From Rhizobium sp. Root1334 (GTDB lineage Bacteria > Pseudomonadota > Alphaproteobacteria > Rhizobiales > Rhizobiaceae), in the NCBI RefSeq assembly GCF_001426665.1, contig NZ_LMEY01000027.1, forward strand, positions 162,439 through 226,438: a stretch of DNA of 64,000 nucleotides, written 5' to 3'. Made by a program: the position numbers and the translations under genes. Positions 52,731 through 61,731 of this stretch are shown here, piece after piece. Every line of letters starts with the position of its first letter. Within the stretch, counting starts at the first letter, position 1. The notes under the pieces are model-generated. The model was not told the DNA's origin and did no database searches. It saw only the letters and a list, made by a program, of their open reading frames with translations.

Positions 52731-52991
52731 ATGTCACAGGCTGATCCCTTCGATGCGATCTCGGACCCCAACCGGCGGTATCTGCTGGAGGAATTGCGGC
52801 GCGCGCCGCGGACCGTGAACGAATTGGCCGAAGGATTGCCGATCAGCCGCCCCGCCGTATCGCAGCATCTGAAGGCACTTTTGGATTCAAATCTGGTTTC
52901 CGTATCGGCCAGCGGTACGAAGCGGATTTATGCGATCAACAAGCCGGGCTTTGACCGGGTCAATCTCTGGCTGGATCAGTTCTGGTCGTGA
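52731..52991 (+). CDS. Small ArsR-family regulator
   Basis: An 86-residue winged-HTH: DPFDAISDPNRRYLLEELRRAPRTVNELAEGLPISRPAVSQHLKALLDSNLVSV. No metal ligands visible. Starts at ATG 52731; the region upstream lacks a strong Shine-Dalgarno. It stands alone, 140 bp downstream of the TSUP gene. Confidence 0.88.
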   Translation: MSQADPFDAISDPNRRYLLEELRRAPRTVNELAEGLPISRPAVSQHLKALLDSNLVSVSASGTKRIYAINKPGFDRVNLWLDQFWS

Positions 52992-53179
52992 GAGGTTTCG
53001 GCCGCCAAAGGCCAGTCATCGGGAAACTCAATACTTGCGGGCTTTTGGGGAACGTCATGTCCGCATCAACAAGTCCACGTATCAACAGCGCTTGAAGCCG
53101 GTCCTCAAAGTTGGCTTTCCGGGGTTCAACATATGCGCTGGAACAAGAGTCTCCCGATGAATGAGATTGCTAAATATAA

Positions 53180-53353
53180 TCAGTGAGTTGAAGAACGAAT
53201 CTTCTCAATTTCGTCCTTCAAGCGCAGCTTCCGACGCTTGATGTCAGCAATGTGCTGATCCTGGACAGACGGCTGTGTCAGGGCCGAATGGAGCTCCTGC
53301 TCCAAAACACCATGTTTTTTCTCAAGCGTTGCAAGATGAGCCTCAATGGTCAT
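53180..53353 (-). CDS. DUF465 (YdcH-like) small protein
   Basis: A 57-residue helical protein: MTIEAHLATLEKKHGVLEQELHSALTQPSVQDQHIADIKRRKLRLKDEIEKI. This is the DUF465 two-helix pattern (HxxLE...L..H, then D...I..LKR.KL.LKDEI). Function unknown. Divergent from a second DUF465 gene 180 bp away. Confidence 0.85.
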   Translation of the reverse strand: MTIEAHLATLEKKHGVLEQELHSALTQPSVQDQHIADIKRRKLRLKDEIEKIRSSTH

Positions 53354-53531
53354 GTGGCAGTCCCTTCCTTTTGCTTGCACCCGATCGGTAGATGCCGGGT
53401 GTTCCACGTATTAACCGAGATAGTGTGCCATGCTATTTTTCATTTGTCGAAGGCGAAATCGTGGCGAAGGATAACTTCCCGTTACCAACAATTCTGTGCT
53501 AGAGCGACGCTCGATTTATGGGGAACATTGC

Positions 53532-53735
53532 ATGCCAGATCAGGATCAGGCCGAACTCAGACTGAGCGTAGCGCGGCTGAGGCAGGAACATGAGGATTAT
53601 GATGTTGCTATCAACGCCATGATCCAGACGGGCTGTGATGCCCTGCGCATCCAGCGGATGAAGAAGAAGAAACTGGTCATCAAGGACAAGATCACCAAGA
53701 TCGAAGACCTGATCATTCCTGATATCATCGCGTAA
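53532..53735 (+). CDS. DUF465-like small protein
   Basis: A 67-residue protein: MPDQDQAELRLSVARLRQEHEDYDVAINAMIQTGCDALRIQRMKKKKLVIKDKITKIEDLI. It follows the DUF465 plan (LRQEH...D..I, then IQRMKKKKL.IKDKI). ATG 53532 is chosen because the upstream extension does not fit. purE lies 79 nt downstream, as often in Rhizobiales. Confidence 0.85.
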   Translation: MPDQDQAELRLSVARLRQEHEDYDVAINAMIQTGCDALRIQRMKKKKLVIKDKITKIEDLIIPDIIA

Positions 53736-53814
53736 AGCCGTGCGTGTCCGGCCAGGATACGCTGCAAACGCTCCGGCCAGACCTTCGGCCCTGTAACAAA
53801 GCGGAACGAACAAC

Positions 53815-54315
53815 GTGACGAAAGCTGCAACTCCGCCCGTCGCCATTATCATGGGCAGCCAGTCCGACTGGGAAACCATGAAGAATGCCGCCGACACGCT
53901 TGACGCCCTCGACATCGCCTATGATGCCCGCATCGTTTCGGCACATCGCACGGTCGACAGGCTGATCAACTTCGCCAGAGGCGCGCGCGACGAAGGCTTC
54001 AAGGTCATCATCGCCGGCGCCGGCGGTGCTGCCCACCTGCCCGGCATGACCGCAGCAATGACGCCCCTTCCCGTCTTCGGCGTTCCCGTCCAGTCCAAGG
54101 CGCTTTCCGGCCAGGACAGCCTGCTCTCCATCGTCCAGATGCCGGCCGGCATTCCCGTCGGCACACTGGCGATCGGCCGCGCCGGCGCCGTCAATGCCGC
54201 CCTTCTTGCCGCCGCGGTTCTGGCGCTGAGCGACCCCGACCTTGCCGACCGGCTGGATGACTGGCGCGAACAACAGAGCGCTTCCGTCGCCGAATACCCT
54301 GTGGACCAGGCATGA
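53815..54315 (+). CDS. purE: N5-carboxyaminoimidazole ribonucleotide mutase PurE
   Basis: A 166-residue class I Pur[22 protein letters not shown] (about 8-28) and [18 protein letters not shown] are diagnostic; the C-terminal [22 protein letters not shown] fits. The start is GTG 53815 (ACGAACAAC upstream is a weak Shine-Dalgarno). The stop overlaps the purK start (ATGA). Confidence 0.95.
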   Translation: MTKAATPPVAIIMGSQSDWETMKNAADTLDALDIAYDARIVSAHRTVDRLINFARGARDEGFKVIIAGAGGAAHLPGMTAAMTPLPVFGVPVQSKALSGQDSLLSIVQMPAGIPVGTLAIGRAGAVNAALLAAAVLALSDPDLADRLDDWREQQSASVAEYPVDQA

Positions 54316-55361
54316 AGACGGTCGGCATCATCGGCGGCGGCCAGCTCGGCCGCATGCTGGCCATGGCCGCGGCCCGGCTGAATTTCCGCACCATCATTCT
54401 GGAGCCCCAGATCGACTGTCCGGCCGCGCAGGTCGCCAATGGCCAGATTGTCGCGGCCTATGACGACCCGGCAGCACTGAAACAGCTGGCAGCTGAATGT
54501 AACGTCGTCACCTACGAATTCGAGAACGTTCCCGTCGGCGCCGCCGAAATGCTGGCGCAGACGCTTCCGGTCTATCCGCCGCCGAAGGCTCTGGCCGTTT
54601 CCCAGGACCGTGTCAGCGAAAAACAGTTCCTCAATGGTTGCGGCATCGAGACCGCCCGATTCCACGCCATCGACAGCCAGGAACAGCTCGAGCAGGCGCT
54701 CGCCGATTTCTCCGGCCAGGGCGTCCTCAAAACCCGCCGTCTCGGTTATGACGGCAAGGGCCAGCGTGTCTTTAAGGGCGCCAGCGACGACGCCACGGGC
54801 GCTTACGCCGCACTGGGCGACGTTCCAATGATTCTGGAGAGCTTCGTTGCGTTCCAGCGGGAAATCTCGATCATCGCCGCCCGCGGCACCGATGGCACCA
54901 TCGCCTGCTACGACCCGGCCGAAAACATCCACCGCAACGGCATTCTGCATACATCGACCGTTCCTGCCTCGATCAACGAGACAACGGCAGAGGCTGCCCG
55001 CCTTGCAGCCGCGGCTATCCTCACCGCCCTCGGTTATGTCGGCGTCATCGGCGTCGAGTTCTTCGTGCTGGCGGATGGCAGCCTGATCGTCAACGAGATT
55101 GCCCCACGCGTTCACAATTCCGGCCATTGGACGGAGGCTGCCTGCGTGGTTTCGCAGTTCGAGCAACATATCCGTGCAGTCACCGGGCTGGCCCTGTCGG
55201 ACGGCGCCCGCCACTCCGATTGCGTGATGCAGAATCTGATCGGTGACGATATCAACGACCTGCCGGCCTGGCTTGCCAAGCCCAACACACTCGTCCACCT
55301 CTATGGCAAGACAGAGGCGCGGCCGGGGCGCAAGATGGGGCACGTCACCTGGCTTGCCTGA
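54312..55361 (+). CDS. purK: N5-carboxyaminoimidazole ribonucleotide synthase PurK
   Basis: A 349-residue ATP-grasp enzyme that pairs with PurE. N-terminus [23 protein letters not shown]-grasp core [15 protein letters not shown] and the Mg site [29 protein letters not shown]. Translationally coupled to purE. Confidence 0.96.
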   Translation: MKTVGIIGGGQLGRMLAMAAARLNFRTIILEPQIDCPAAQVANGQIVAAYDDPAALKQLAAECNVVTYEFENVPVGAAEMLAQTLPVYPPPKALAVSQDRVSEKQFLNGCGIETARFHAIDSQEQLEQALADFSGQGVLKTRRLGYDGKGQRVFKGASDDATGAYAALGDVPMILESFVAFQREISIIAARGTDGTIACYDPAENIHRNGILHTSTVPASINETTAEAARLAAAAILTALGYVGVIGVEFFVLADGSLIVNEIAPRVHNSGHWTEAACVVSQFEQHIRAVTGLALSDGARHSDCVMQNLIGDDINDLPAWLAKPNTLVHLYGKTEARPGRKMGHVTWLA

Positions 55362-55414
55362 GGGTTTAACCCACAGAAAAGCCGCCAACCGCTGCGAAAA
55401 CAGGCTCTCTGCGG

Positions 55415-55443
55415 TTGACACTTTTACGATGCCGGGTTATTTG
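55415..55443 (+). promoter_or_regulatory. Promoter of rpmJ
   Basis: TTGACA (55415-55420), 17-bp spacer, TATTTG (55438-55443). Near-consensus sigma-70 -35 and a fair -10. The transcript would begin about 55450 and include the hairpin at 55458-55494. Confidence 0.65.
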
Positions 55444-55457
55444 CCTGCCACCCTAAG

Positions 55458-55494
55458 AGCGCGCTCGGCCTTAACGGTCTGCAAGCGCGCTTTT
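55458..55494 (+). promoter_or_regulatory. Terminator-like hairpin in the rpmJ leader
   Basis: AGCGCGC (55458-55464) pairs with GCGCGCT (55485-55491), with an inner GGCC/GGTC stem (55467-55470 with 55476-55479), followed by TTTTG. It sits between the promoter and the rpmJ start, so it looks like an attenuator; it could also end purEK transcripts. Confidence 0.55.
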
Positions 55495-55545
55495 GATTGT
55501 TAAAGACCGGCGCACTCAAAACCGCCGAAACTGCGGATCAGAAAA

Positions 55546-55671
55546 ATGAAGATCAAAAATTCGCTTAAGTCGCTGAAGGCCCGTCACCGCGAAAACCGTC
55601 TGGTTCGCCGCAAGGGTCGCGTCTACATCATCAACAAGCTGAACCCGCGCTTCAAGGCCCGTCAGGGCTGA
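55546..55671 (+). CDS. rpmJ: 50S ribosomal protein L36, Zn-free (YkgO-like) form
   Basis: A 41-residue protein beginning [20 protein letters not shown] and ending NPRFKARQG. It lacks the zinc-binding Cys/His set of the longer-known L36 form, typical of alphaproteobacteria. Like L31 at 40.7-41.0 kb, it suggests a ribosome with little zinc demand. It has its own promoter and leader hairpin. Confidence 0.95.
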   Translation: MKIKNSLKSLKARHRENRLVRRKGRVYIINKLNPRFKARQG

Positions 55672-55834
55672 TCCATCGTGCGCGCCGGAAGTTTGTGCTT
55701 TCGGAACGGCCACGCATGGATTGAGTGCGCTCGGGTACGCTTGCTTTCAACAAAGTTGGCGTCCCAGGCGGTTCATCAGTTTGATGTCTCAAATTTGATT
55801 TGATCTTCGGCCATGGCGGACTACCTTATCTGCC

Positions 55835-56440
55835 ATGGTTAAACTCATGTCTTCATTTTTGATTCTCGGTAGCATTCTGGCGGCAACAGCCACCAGTCCC
55901 CTGCCCGCCTTTGCAGCTGACGCGGCACAGGCCTCGGTGACGTCTGAACTGGCGACACCCAAGCAGCGGATCGACACCCTTTTTGCAGAACTGAAGCGGG
56001 AACGCGATCAGGACAAGGCGCGCGAGATTTCCAACCGGATTCGCGTGGAGTGGCAGGATTCCGGCAGCGCCACCATCAACCTCCTGATGCAATGGGCTTC
56101 CAAAGCCGTCGAAACCAACCGGCAGGCAACGGCGCTGGATATTTTCGACCAGGTCATTACCCTCTCTCCGAACTATGTCGAAGGCTGGAACCAGCGGGCT
56201 ACGCTGCATTACCAGATGGGCAATTACCGTAAGTCGATGTCCGACATCAATCGGGTTCTGGCAATCGAACCTCGTCATTTCGGCGCGCTGGCCGGCATGG
56301 CCGCCATCCTGACATCGTCCGGACAGGATGAACTGGCGCTGCGTGCCTGGGAACAGTTCCTCGATATCTACCCGGCCGACCGCAAGGCGCAGGAACAGCT
56401 TGGCGAACTGGAAGAAAAACTTGCCGGCAACCGCACATAA
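55835..56440 (+). CDS. Exported TPR protein
   Basis: A 201-residue protein with a signal peptide (SFLILGSILAATATSPLPAFA). Two to three tetratricopeptide repeats follow (ATALDIFDQVITLSPNYVEGWNQRATLHYQMGNYRKSMSDINRVLAIEPRHFGALAGMAAIL). Such proteins are scaffolds in the periplasm; no partner can be named. Possibly co-transcribed with the hydrolase gene 95 nt downstream. Confidence 0.87.
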   Translation: MVKLMSSFLILGSILAATATSPLPAFAADAAQASVTSELATPKQRIDTLFAELKRERDQDKAREISNRIRVEWQDSGSATINLLMQWASKAVETNRQATALDIFDQVITLSPNYVEGWNQRATLHYQMGNYRKSMSDINRVLAIEPRHFGALAGMAAILTSSGQDELALRAWEQFLDIYPADRKAQEQLGELEEKLAGNRT

Positions 56441-56535
56441 TTCCGCCCGCCCAGCGAAACCGTAGCGCCCCCTTCCTCGTATCGGACAATAACCGGCCCA
56501 TCCTGCCGATTGGCCAGCACGCGGAAGAGTGATTG

Positions 56536-57558
56536 ATGAATTTCGTCTTCAGGAAAGTCATGCTGTTCATCGCATCCCTGTTCCTAGCCGCCCTCGCCAC
56601 CGGGTTCGGCTTCAGTTCCTATCAGGCTTCAGCCTTCGAACGCGATAATCCGAATACCGGCGAGCGTATCGATGTCGGCGGCTACCGGATGAACAGCGTC
56701 TACATACCGCGCCCGAAAAACGCGGATTTGCCCACCCTCGTGTTCATCCATGGGGCAAGCGCCAATCTGCGCGACCCGATGGTCGCGTTCCGCAGCAAGC
56801 TGGAAGGTCGCGCCGGCATGCTGTTTCTCGATCGCCCTGGCCTCGGCTTTTCCGACCGCGGCGGGCCACAGAACGCCCATCCCGATGGTCAGGCCGATGC
56901 CATCGCTGCCCTGATGAAAAAGCGCGGCATCAAGAAGGCCATCATCGTCAGCCATTCCTTCGGCGGCGCGATTGCCGCGACCTTTGCCTTGAACCACAAG
57001 GACATGGTGGCGGGCCTTCTGTTTCTATCCCCGGCGACTCACCCGTGGCCCGGCGGTATCGAATGGTATTACAACGTCACTAGAACGCCGGTGCTCGGCT
57101 GGCTGTTCGCCACCCTCGTAGCGCCCCCAATCGGTCTTGCTTCGATCGACAAGGCGACCAAATATGTCTTTGCACCCAATCCGCGTCCCGACAGCTACAT
57201 CAAGGATACCGCCGCCTATCTGGCAATCAGACCGGCCGCCTTTCGCAACAATGCCATCGATGTCGCCAATCTGCTGGAGTACGTGAAGCGGGTTTCGCCA
57301 CGCTACAAGGAAATCAAGGCCCCAACCGTGATCATCACTGGCGATGCCGACCGTGTCGTCCTGCCCGAAATCCACTCCCGGCAACTGCACGCGGACATCG
57401 CCGGCTCGACACTGCTGCGTATCCACAATCTCGGCCACAAGCCGGACTACATCGTCACGGACCTGGCGATCGCCGCGATCGAATCCCTGGCGGGCAAGAA
57501 GCGTGACCTGAACGCACTCGCCACACAGGCAGAGGCCAGGATTACCGTGGTAAACTAG
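56536..57558 (+). CDS. Membrane-anchored alpha/beta hydrolase
   Basis: A 340-residue alpha/beta-hydrolase with an N-terminal hydrophobic segment (VMLFIASLFLAALATGFGF) acting as anchor or signal. The oxyanion motif is FIHGASANLRD; the nucleophile elbow is IVSHSFGGAIA (S-x-S-x-G rather than the usual G-x-S-x-G), then Asp in ITGDADRVVLPE and His in IHNLGHKPDY. Substrate unknown. ATG 56536 is preferred to a TTG one codon before. Confidence 0.87.
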   Translation: MNFVFRKVMLFIASLFLAALATGFGFSSYQASAFERDNPNTGERIDVGGYRMNSVYIPRPKNADLPTLVFIHGASANLRDPMVAFRSKLEGRAGMLFLDRPGLGFSDRGGPQNAHPDGQADAIAALMKKRGIKKAIIVSHSFGGAIAATFALNHKDMVAGLLFLSPATHPWPGGIEWYYNVTRTPVLGWLFATLVAPPIGLASIDKATKYVFAPNPRPDSYIKDTAAYLAIRPAAFRNNAIDVANLLEYVKRVSPRYKEIKAPTVIITGDADRVVLPEIHSRQLHADIAGSTLLRIHNLGHKPDYIVTDLAIAAIESLAGKKRDLNALATQAEARITVVN

Positions 57559-57644
57559 CTTCCTTTCAGCAACTTACCGCTTACGCGAAAGCCCCATGCA
57601 AGTTGCCGATTGCAACGTGCGGCCTCAATCTGGAGGTCAATCTT

Positions 57645-58361
57645 ATGCAGATCGGCGGCATTGCCACAACCTATCCCCTTCGAAATACGACAGCAGCGGC
57701 AAACGCCACGTCGGTCGGGGTGACGGCCGATGCTCAAAGCCCGCGGGACCGGGCACTTGAGATGCTGAAAGACACGGCCGAAACGGATGCGGCCGACATA
57801 AAGGCGCGGGCCAAGCAAAGGCTGGAGGACGCCAAGAAGCAGCTGGAATTTCTGCGCCGCTGGAATTTCGATCCGGAAGTCCTGGCCCGGCAGGCGGGCC
57901 ATCTGGCCCGCGAAGTCGGCGCTGCAGCCAAGGACTTTGCATCCGCTGTTTCCGGCAATTCCGCCGGGGGAGCGGCTACGGCCAACACGACAGAAGCAGC
58001 GGTAGGACTGAAAGCACAGCCTGAAACGGCAGAGACGGACGGTGACGGCGTATCCTTTGCCCAGAAGGCCTACCAGGACACGATGAAGGACGCCACGGAG
58101 CAGAAGACCACCTCGGCCGCCGATCGTAAGACGCTTGAGGAATTCAAGGCGGCGGCGCAGGAGATCAAGGCTTTGCTGGAAGAAGCCGTGAGCCGCATGC
58201 GTGAGCAGAAGAATGCTGATCAGAATGCCATAAGCGAAGCGCAAAAATCCGGCGCACACCTGGACCAGGCCATTCAGGGATTGAGCGCCGCACTCGGCGG
58301 CGGCTCGGCGGCCGGAACACCGGGCATGGTGGTCGCGATCCCCGCCAGCATCACCATCTGA
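57645..58361 (+). CDS. Hypothetical Ala-rich helical protein
   Basis: A 239-residue protein with no signal peptide or membrane segment. Ala/Thr-rich, with helical stretches (DRALEMLKDTAETDAADIKARAKQRLEDAKKQLEFLRRW and RKTLEEFKAAAQEIKALLEEAVSRMREQ) and a GlySer/Ala tail. ATG 57645 has GGAGG 8 nt upstream. No family recognised; a similar layout is seen in some secreted or phage-like proteins, but I claim nothing. Confidence 0.72.
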   Translation: MQIGGIATTYPLRNTTAAANATSVGVTADAQSPRDRALEMLKDTAETDAADIKARAKQRLEDAKKQLEFLRRWNFDPEVLARQAGHLAREVGAAAKDFASAVSGNSAGGAATANTTEAAVGLKAQPETAETDGDGVSFAQKAYQDTMKDATEQKTTSAADRKTLEEFKAAAQEIKALLEEAVSRMREQKNADQNAISEAQKSGAHLDQAIQGLSAALGGGSAAGTPGMVVAIPASITI

Positions 58362-58689
58362 GCCGATAGTCCAAGGAAAGCCATCGGCTTGCTTCCCGGC
58401 AGCTGAACCGCATGGGGAAGACTTGCTTTTATAAAAGCCGGTTTTCGCCGAAGGCAAGACAGACCCTGATCCGCTCGTTCCGCGAGGCGTTCCCACCGCC
58501 CGACTGGAGGGCGAGAATGCGTGCTTTGCACCATCAGGATATGTTGACAACGCGCGAACCAACCCATCGTTTCCACCGGCTCGATAGGCTGCAGCCTAAC
58601 CCTTCATTCAACTTTTTATTGTATTCAGTGGGTTGCCGCACGTCGACTTTCCGAAGGTGGGGCAATGAATGATTGCGAGTGGGGGCAGC
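58362..58689. other. Gene-free stretch upstream of the immunity-like gene
   Basis: About 330 bp without a supported gene, with mixed composition and an AT-rich end (TTCAACTTTTTATTGTATTC near 58609-58628) that may be the promoter of the next gene. No repeats were recognised. Confidence 0.4.
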
Positions 58690-59352
58690 ATGCCGGATAC
58701 CGTCTGGGTCAGTAGCGTCATGACCGACTACAGCATCGGAGACAAGCAAGGCATCCGTGAAAAATTCTATGGCGGAGATTGGGCGCCTCCGACATTTAAA
58801 CTCGGTGTCGAACCGGAGCATGTGTATAAAGCCCACCGGCGCCACATCGCAGGTGGTGCGCTCGAGCGCACCGACTTTCCCGAGGCAATGTATGTATTTG
58901 CCGAAAACAACTGGAAGCGGGTGGGCGATCTGTTCTGTGCTGGGACCTTCTATGCGGTGAAGGGCAGACTTGCTGACGTGTTGAAAGATTTCGACCTCGG
59001 CAGCGGCGGATTGATCGAATTTCCAATCTACCAAGCCGATAAGACAACCCGGCTTCCTGGCCCTTTCTATCTGCTCAACTTTGGTGCGGTGAAGGACAAT
59101 TTCGTGACGAGCGAAAGCCGCAAGCTGTATTCCCTCCGGACTGTAGCGGAAAATGGATACGAGCTCTGGGCGACGGATGATCTCGAGGACGGCGATATCG
59201 CGCTGACAGCAGCGGCTTTCGAGGGGGCGGACCTGTGGCATGAGCGCAAGCTTGAAAGGAGGCTCTTTATGAGCGGGCGGCTTCACGACGCCGTCCTGGC
59301 GGCAAAGATAAAGGTCAAGTTTCGCTTCGCGAAGGTACGGATCATCGCTTAG
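58690..59352 (+). CDS. Imm11/DUF1629-like immunity-type protein
   Basis: A 220-residue soluble protein. DFPEAMYVFAENNWKRVGDLFCAGTFYAVKGRLADVLKDFDLGSGGLIEFPI and the C-terminal RLFMSGRLHDAVLAAKIKVKFRFAKV resemble the imm11/DUF1629 family of polymorphic-toxin immunity proteins. No cognate toxin gene lies next to it, so it is an orphan here. ATG 58690 follows GTGGGGGCAGC. Lower GC than its neighbours fits an accessory gene. Confidence 0.7.
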   Translation: MPDTVWVSSVMTDYSIGDKQGIREKFYGGDWAPPTFKLGVEPEHVYKAHRRHIAGGALERTDFPEAMYVFAENNWKRVGDLFCAGTFYAVKGRLADVLKDFDLGSGGLIEFPIYQADKTTRLPGPFYLLNFGAVKDNFVTSESRKLYSLRTVAENGYELWATDDLEDGDIALTAAAFEGADLWHERKLERRLFMSGRLHDAVLAAKIKVKFRFAKVRIIA

Positions 59353-59508
59353 TGGTGCCGCCGGATGCGGTACCCACTTCAAACTTCGCCGCTGCCGTAT
59401 CGTTTGACGGATTGAAGTGTCCGCCTTAGGCATCGGCCCACCATACACTTTATGGCGCTTAACCTCGTCCCGATCTGTTTTCTGCACACAGGATGAAACT
59501 ATCTTCTC

Positions 59509-59546
59509 AAAAAAAACCGCCTGCAACGTCAACGCTGCAAGCGGTT
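59509..59546 (-). terminator. Terminator of pyk
   Basis: AACCGC-C-TGCA (59515-59525) pairs with TGCA-A-GCGGTT (59536-59546) with one mismatch; on the minus strand it runs into a run of eight T (A at 59509-59516). Confidence 0.82.
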
Positions 59547-59623
59547 CAGCTCTCCCAGATGCTTCAACCCCGAATTCAGTCAGGGGATGGGCTCCGGGGC
59601 CATTCAATCGTTCAAAGCCCGTC

Positions 59624-61063
59624 TCAGACGCCGCTAAGGCCGTCGGAGCCGATATAGGCGATGCGCAGCATGTTGGTCGCGCCCGGTGTTCCAAGCGGCA
59701 CACCGGCCGAGATGATCACTCGGTCGCCCGGCTTGCCGAAACCTTCCGTCGCAACGATACGGCAGGCGCGGTTGACCATGTCGTCCAGATCGGTCGCATC
59801 GGACGTGACGACGCAATGCAGGCCCCAGACGACGGACAGACGGCGGGCCGTCTGGATAACCGGCGAAAGCGCCAGGATCGGAACCTGCGGACGCTCACGC
59901 GCCGCGCGCAGGCCGGTCGTGCCGGAGGACGTGTAACAGACGATAGCCGAAAGATTCAGGGTCTCGGCGATCTGGTGGGCAGCCAGCGAAATCGCGTCGG
60001 CGCCAGTGGCTTCCGGCGGGGTGCGCTGGGCATAGATGATGCCCGGATAATGCGGATCGGTTTCGATCTTGCTGGCAATCGAGGCCATCGTCGCAACCGC
60101 TTCCACCGGATAGTCACCGGATGCCGATTCCGCCGACAGCATGATCGCATCGGCGCCCTCGAACACGGCGGTCGCAACGTCGGACACTTCAGCGCGGGTC
60201 GGGACCGGAGCCGAAATCATCGATTCCAGCATCTGGGTGGCGACGACGACCGGCTTGCCGGCGCGGCGGGCGGCCCGGATCAGCTGCTTCTGCAGGCCGG
60301 GAACGGCCTCGAGCGGCATTTCCACGCCCAGGTCACCACGGGCAACCATCAGCGCATCGGACAGTTCGATGATCTCATCGATCCGTTCGATCGCCTGCGG
60401 CTTTTCGATCTTCGACATCAGGCCAACGCGGCCGCGCGAGACCTTGCGCACTTCCGACAGGTCTTCCGGGCGCTGGATGAACGACAGGGCTACCCAGTCG
60501 ACATCATCAGTTTCTAGCACAGCGTCAAGGTCGGCACGGTCCTTTTCGGTCAAGGCGCCGACGCTCAGCAGCGTATCGGGAAGGCTGACGCCCTTACGGT
60601 CGGAAATCTTGGTGCCGGCGATAACGGTGCAGACAATGCTCTTACCATCGGACTTGTCGGCGCGCAGATGCAGCTTGCCGTCGTCGATCAGCAGGCGGTG
60701 ACCCGCCTTGACCGATTCAAGGATTTCCGGGTGCGGAAGGTAGACGCGGGTTGCGTCGCCCAACTCATCCTTGTTGTCGAGCGTAAACGTCTGGCCGGGA
60801 ACCAGATCGACCTTGCCGGCAGCGAACTTGCCGACGCGCAGCTTCGGTCCCTGGAGATCGGCCAGAATGCCGATCGGACGACCACAGCGCGCCTCGACAT
60901 TGCGGATGCGCTTGATCAGCGTGCGCATCATGTCGTGGCTGGCATGGCTCATGTTGATCCGGAAAAGATCAGCCCCCGCCTCATGCAGCTTCTGGATCAT
61001 CTCTTCTTCGCTCGATGCCGGTCCGAGCGTTGCAAGGATTTTGACTTTTCTATTCCGCTTCAT
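59624..61063 (-). CDS. pyk: Pyruvate kinase
   Basis: A 479-residue glycolytic enzyme. RKVKILATLGPASSE at the start, the active-site block SKIEKPQAIERIDEII and MVARGDLGVEMPLEAVPGLQKQLI, and ATQMLESMI; the C-terminal allosteric domain covers about 350-470. It lies 31 kb from the gap-pgk-fba block. The start overlaps the DUF1036 stop (TGATG). Confidence 0.97.
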   Translation of the reverse strand: MKRNRKVKILATLGPASSEEEMIQKLHEAGADLFRINMSHASHDMMRTLIKRIRNVEARCGRPIGILADLQGPKLRVGKFAAGKVDLVPGQTFTLDNKDELGDATRVYLPHPEILESVKAGHRLLIDDGKLHLRADKSDGKSIVCTVIAGTKISDRKGVSLPDTLLSVGALTEKDRADLDAVLETDDVDWVALSFIQRPEDLSEVRKVSRGRVGLMSKIEKPQAIERIDEIIELSDALMVARGDLGVEMPLEAVPGLQKQLIRAARRAGKPVVVATQMLESMISAPVPTRAEVSDVATAVFEGADAIMLSAESASGDYPVEAVATMASIASKIETDPHYPGIIYAQRTPPEATGADAISLAAHQIAETLNLSAIVCYTSSGTTGLRAARERPQVPILALSPVIQTARRLSVVWGLHCVVTSDATDLDDMVNRACRIVATEGFGKPGDRVIISAGVPLGTPGATNMLRIAYIGSDGLSGV

Positions 61064-61548
61064 CAGTTATGGCTTTCTTGAGTCCCTGGGGTATCGGACA
61101 ACTGAACCATCCAGCTTCCCTGACGCCCCGTGTCGTATTCCTTGAATCCCATTCGCTGGAAACCCCGCGCAAAGCAGTCCTGCACGCCGGTTACTTTGAA
61201 CTCGTTTTCGGCAACGCACATATTGACGTCACCCGTCCAGCGTCCACCGCGAGCTGCATCTTCAGCATAGAGATAATAGTAGCGTGATTCGAGTTCGCCC
61301 TCGATCAGGGTGGCGCAGGTGGTCGCGGGAACCTGCCACCAGCCCTCTGTGATCCAGCCTTCCTTGGCACGGTAGCCGATCGCCACGCCGACCAGATTTT
61401 GGGTACCATTGCAGACACGGAACTCGGCGCGGGCTTCACTTGCGATGAGGGCCGGCGAAAACGCGGTCAGAACGAAGAGGAGAATGGTGCTTAAGGACCA
61501 GTTCCGCAGAGTAAGCCTGGAAAAAGGATATCTGGACACGGTTTCCAC
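61063..61548 (-). CDS. DUF1036 exported protein
   Basis: A 161-residue protein with a signal segment (LSTILLFVLTAFSPALIASEARA) and a mature part FRVCNGTQNLVGVAIGYRAKEGWITEGWWQVPATTCATLIEGEL... RYYYLYAEDAARGGRWTGD, the DUF1036 pattern. Four cysteines suggest disulfides. It is the first gene of an operon with pyk, an arrangement shared by rhizobia. GTG 61548 is the start. Confidence 0.87.
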   Translation of the reverse strand: METVSRYPFSRLTLRNWSLSTILLFVLTAFSPALIASEARAEFRVCNGTQNLVGVAIGYRAKEGWITEGWWQVPATTCATLIEGELESRYYYLYAEDAARGGRWTGDVNMCVAENEFKVTGVQDCFARGFQRMGFKEYDTGRQGSWMVQLSDTPGTQESHN

Positions 61549-61731
61549 TGGGTCTCCGTTGGGATTAGTCGAGAGACTTTCTTGCGACGATGGGGCTCGA
61601 ATGTCAACGTAAGTCTAATCGATTACATCCGGGTTTTTATTGTCGGAAACATCGCAAATCCGCCATTGTCTTGCGATTGCCAGCACAGCGTGTCATCAAA
61701 TTCCGTCAAGAGCCAAACGAGTTGATACTGT

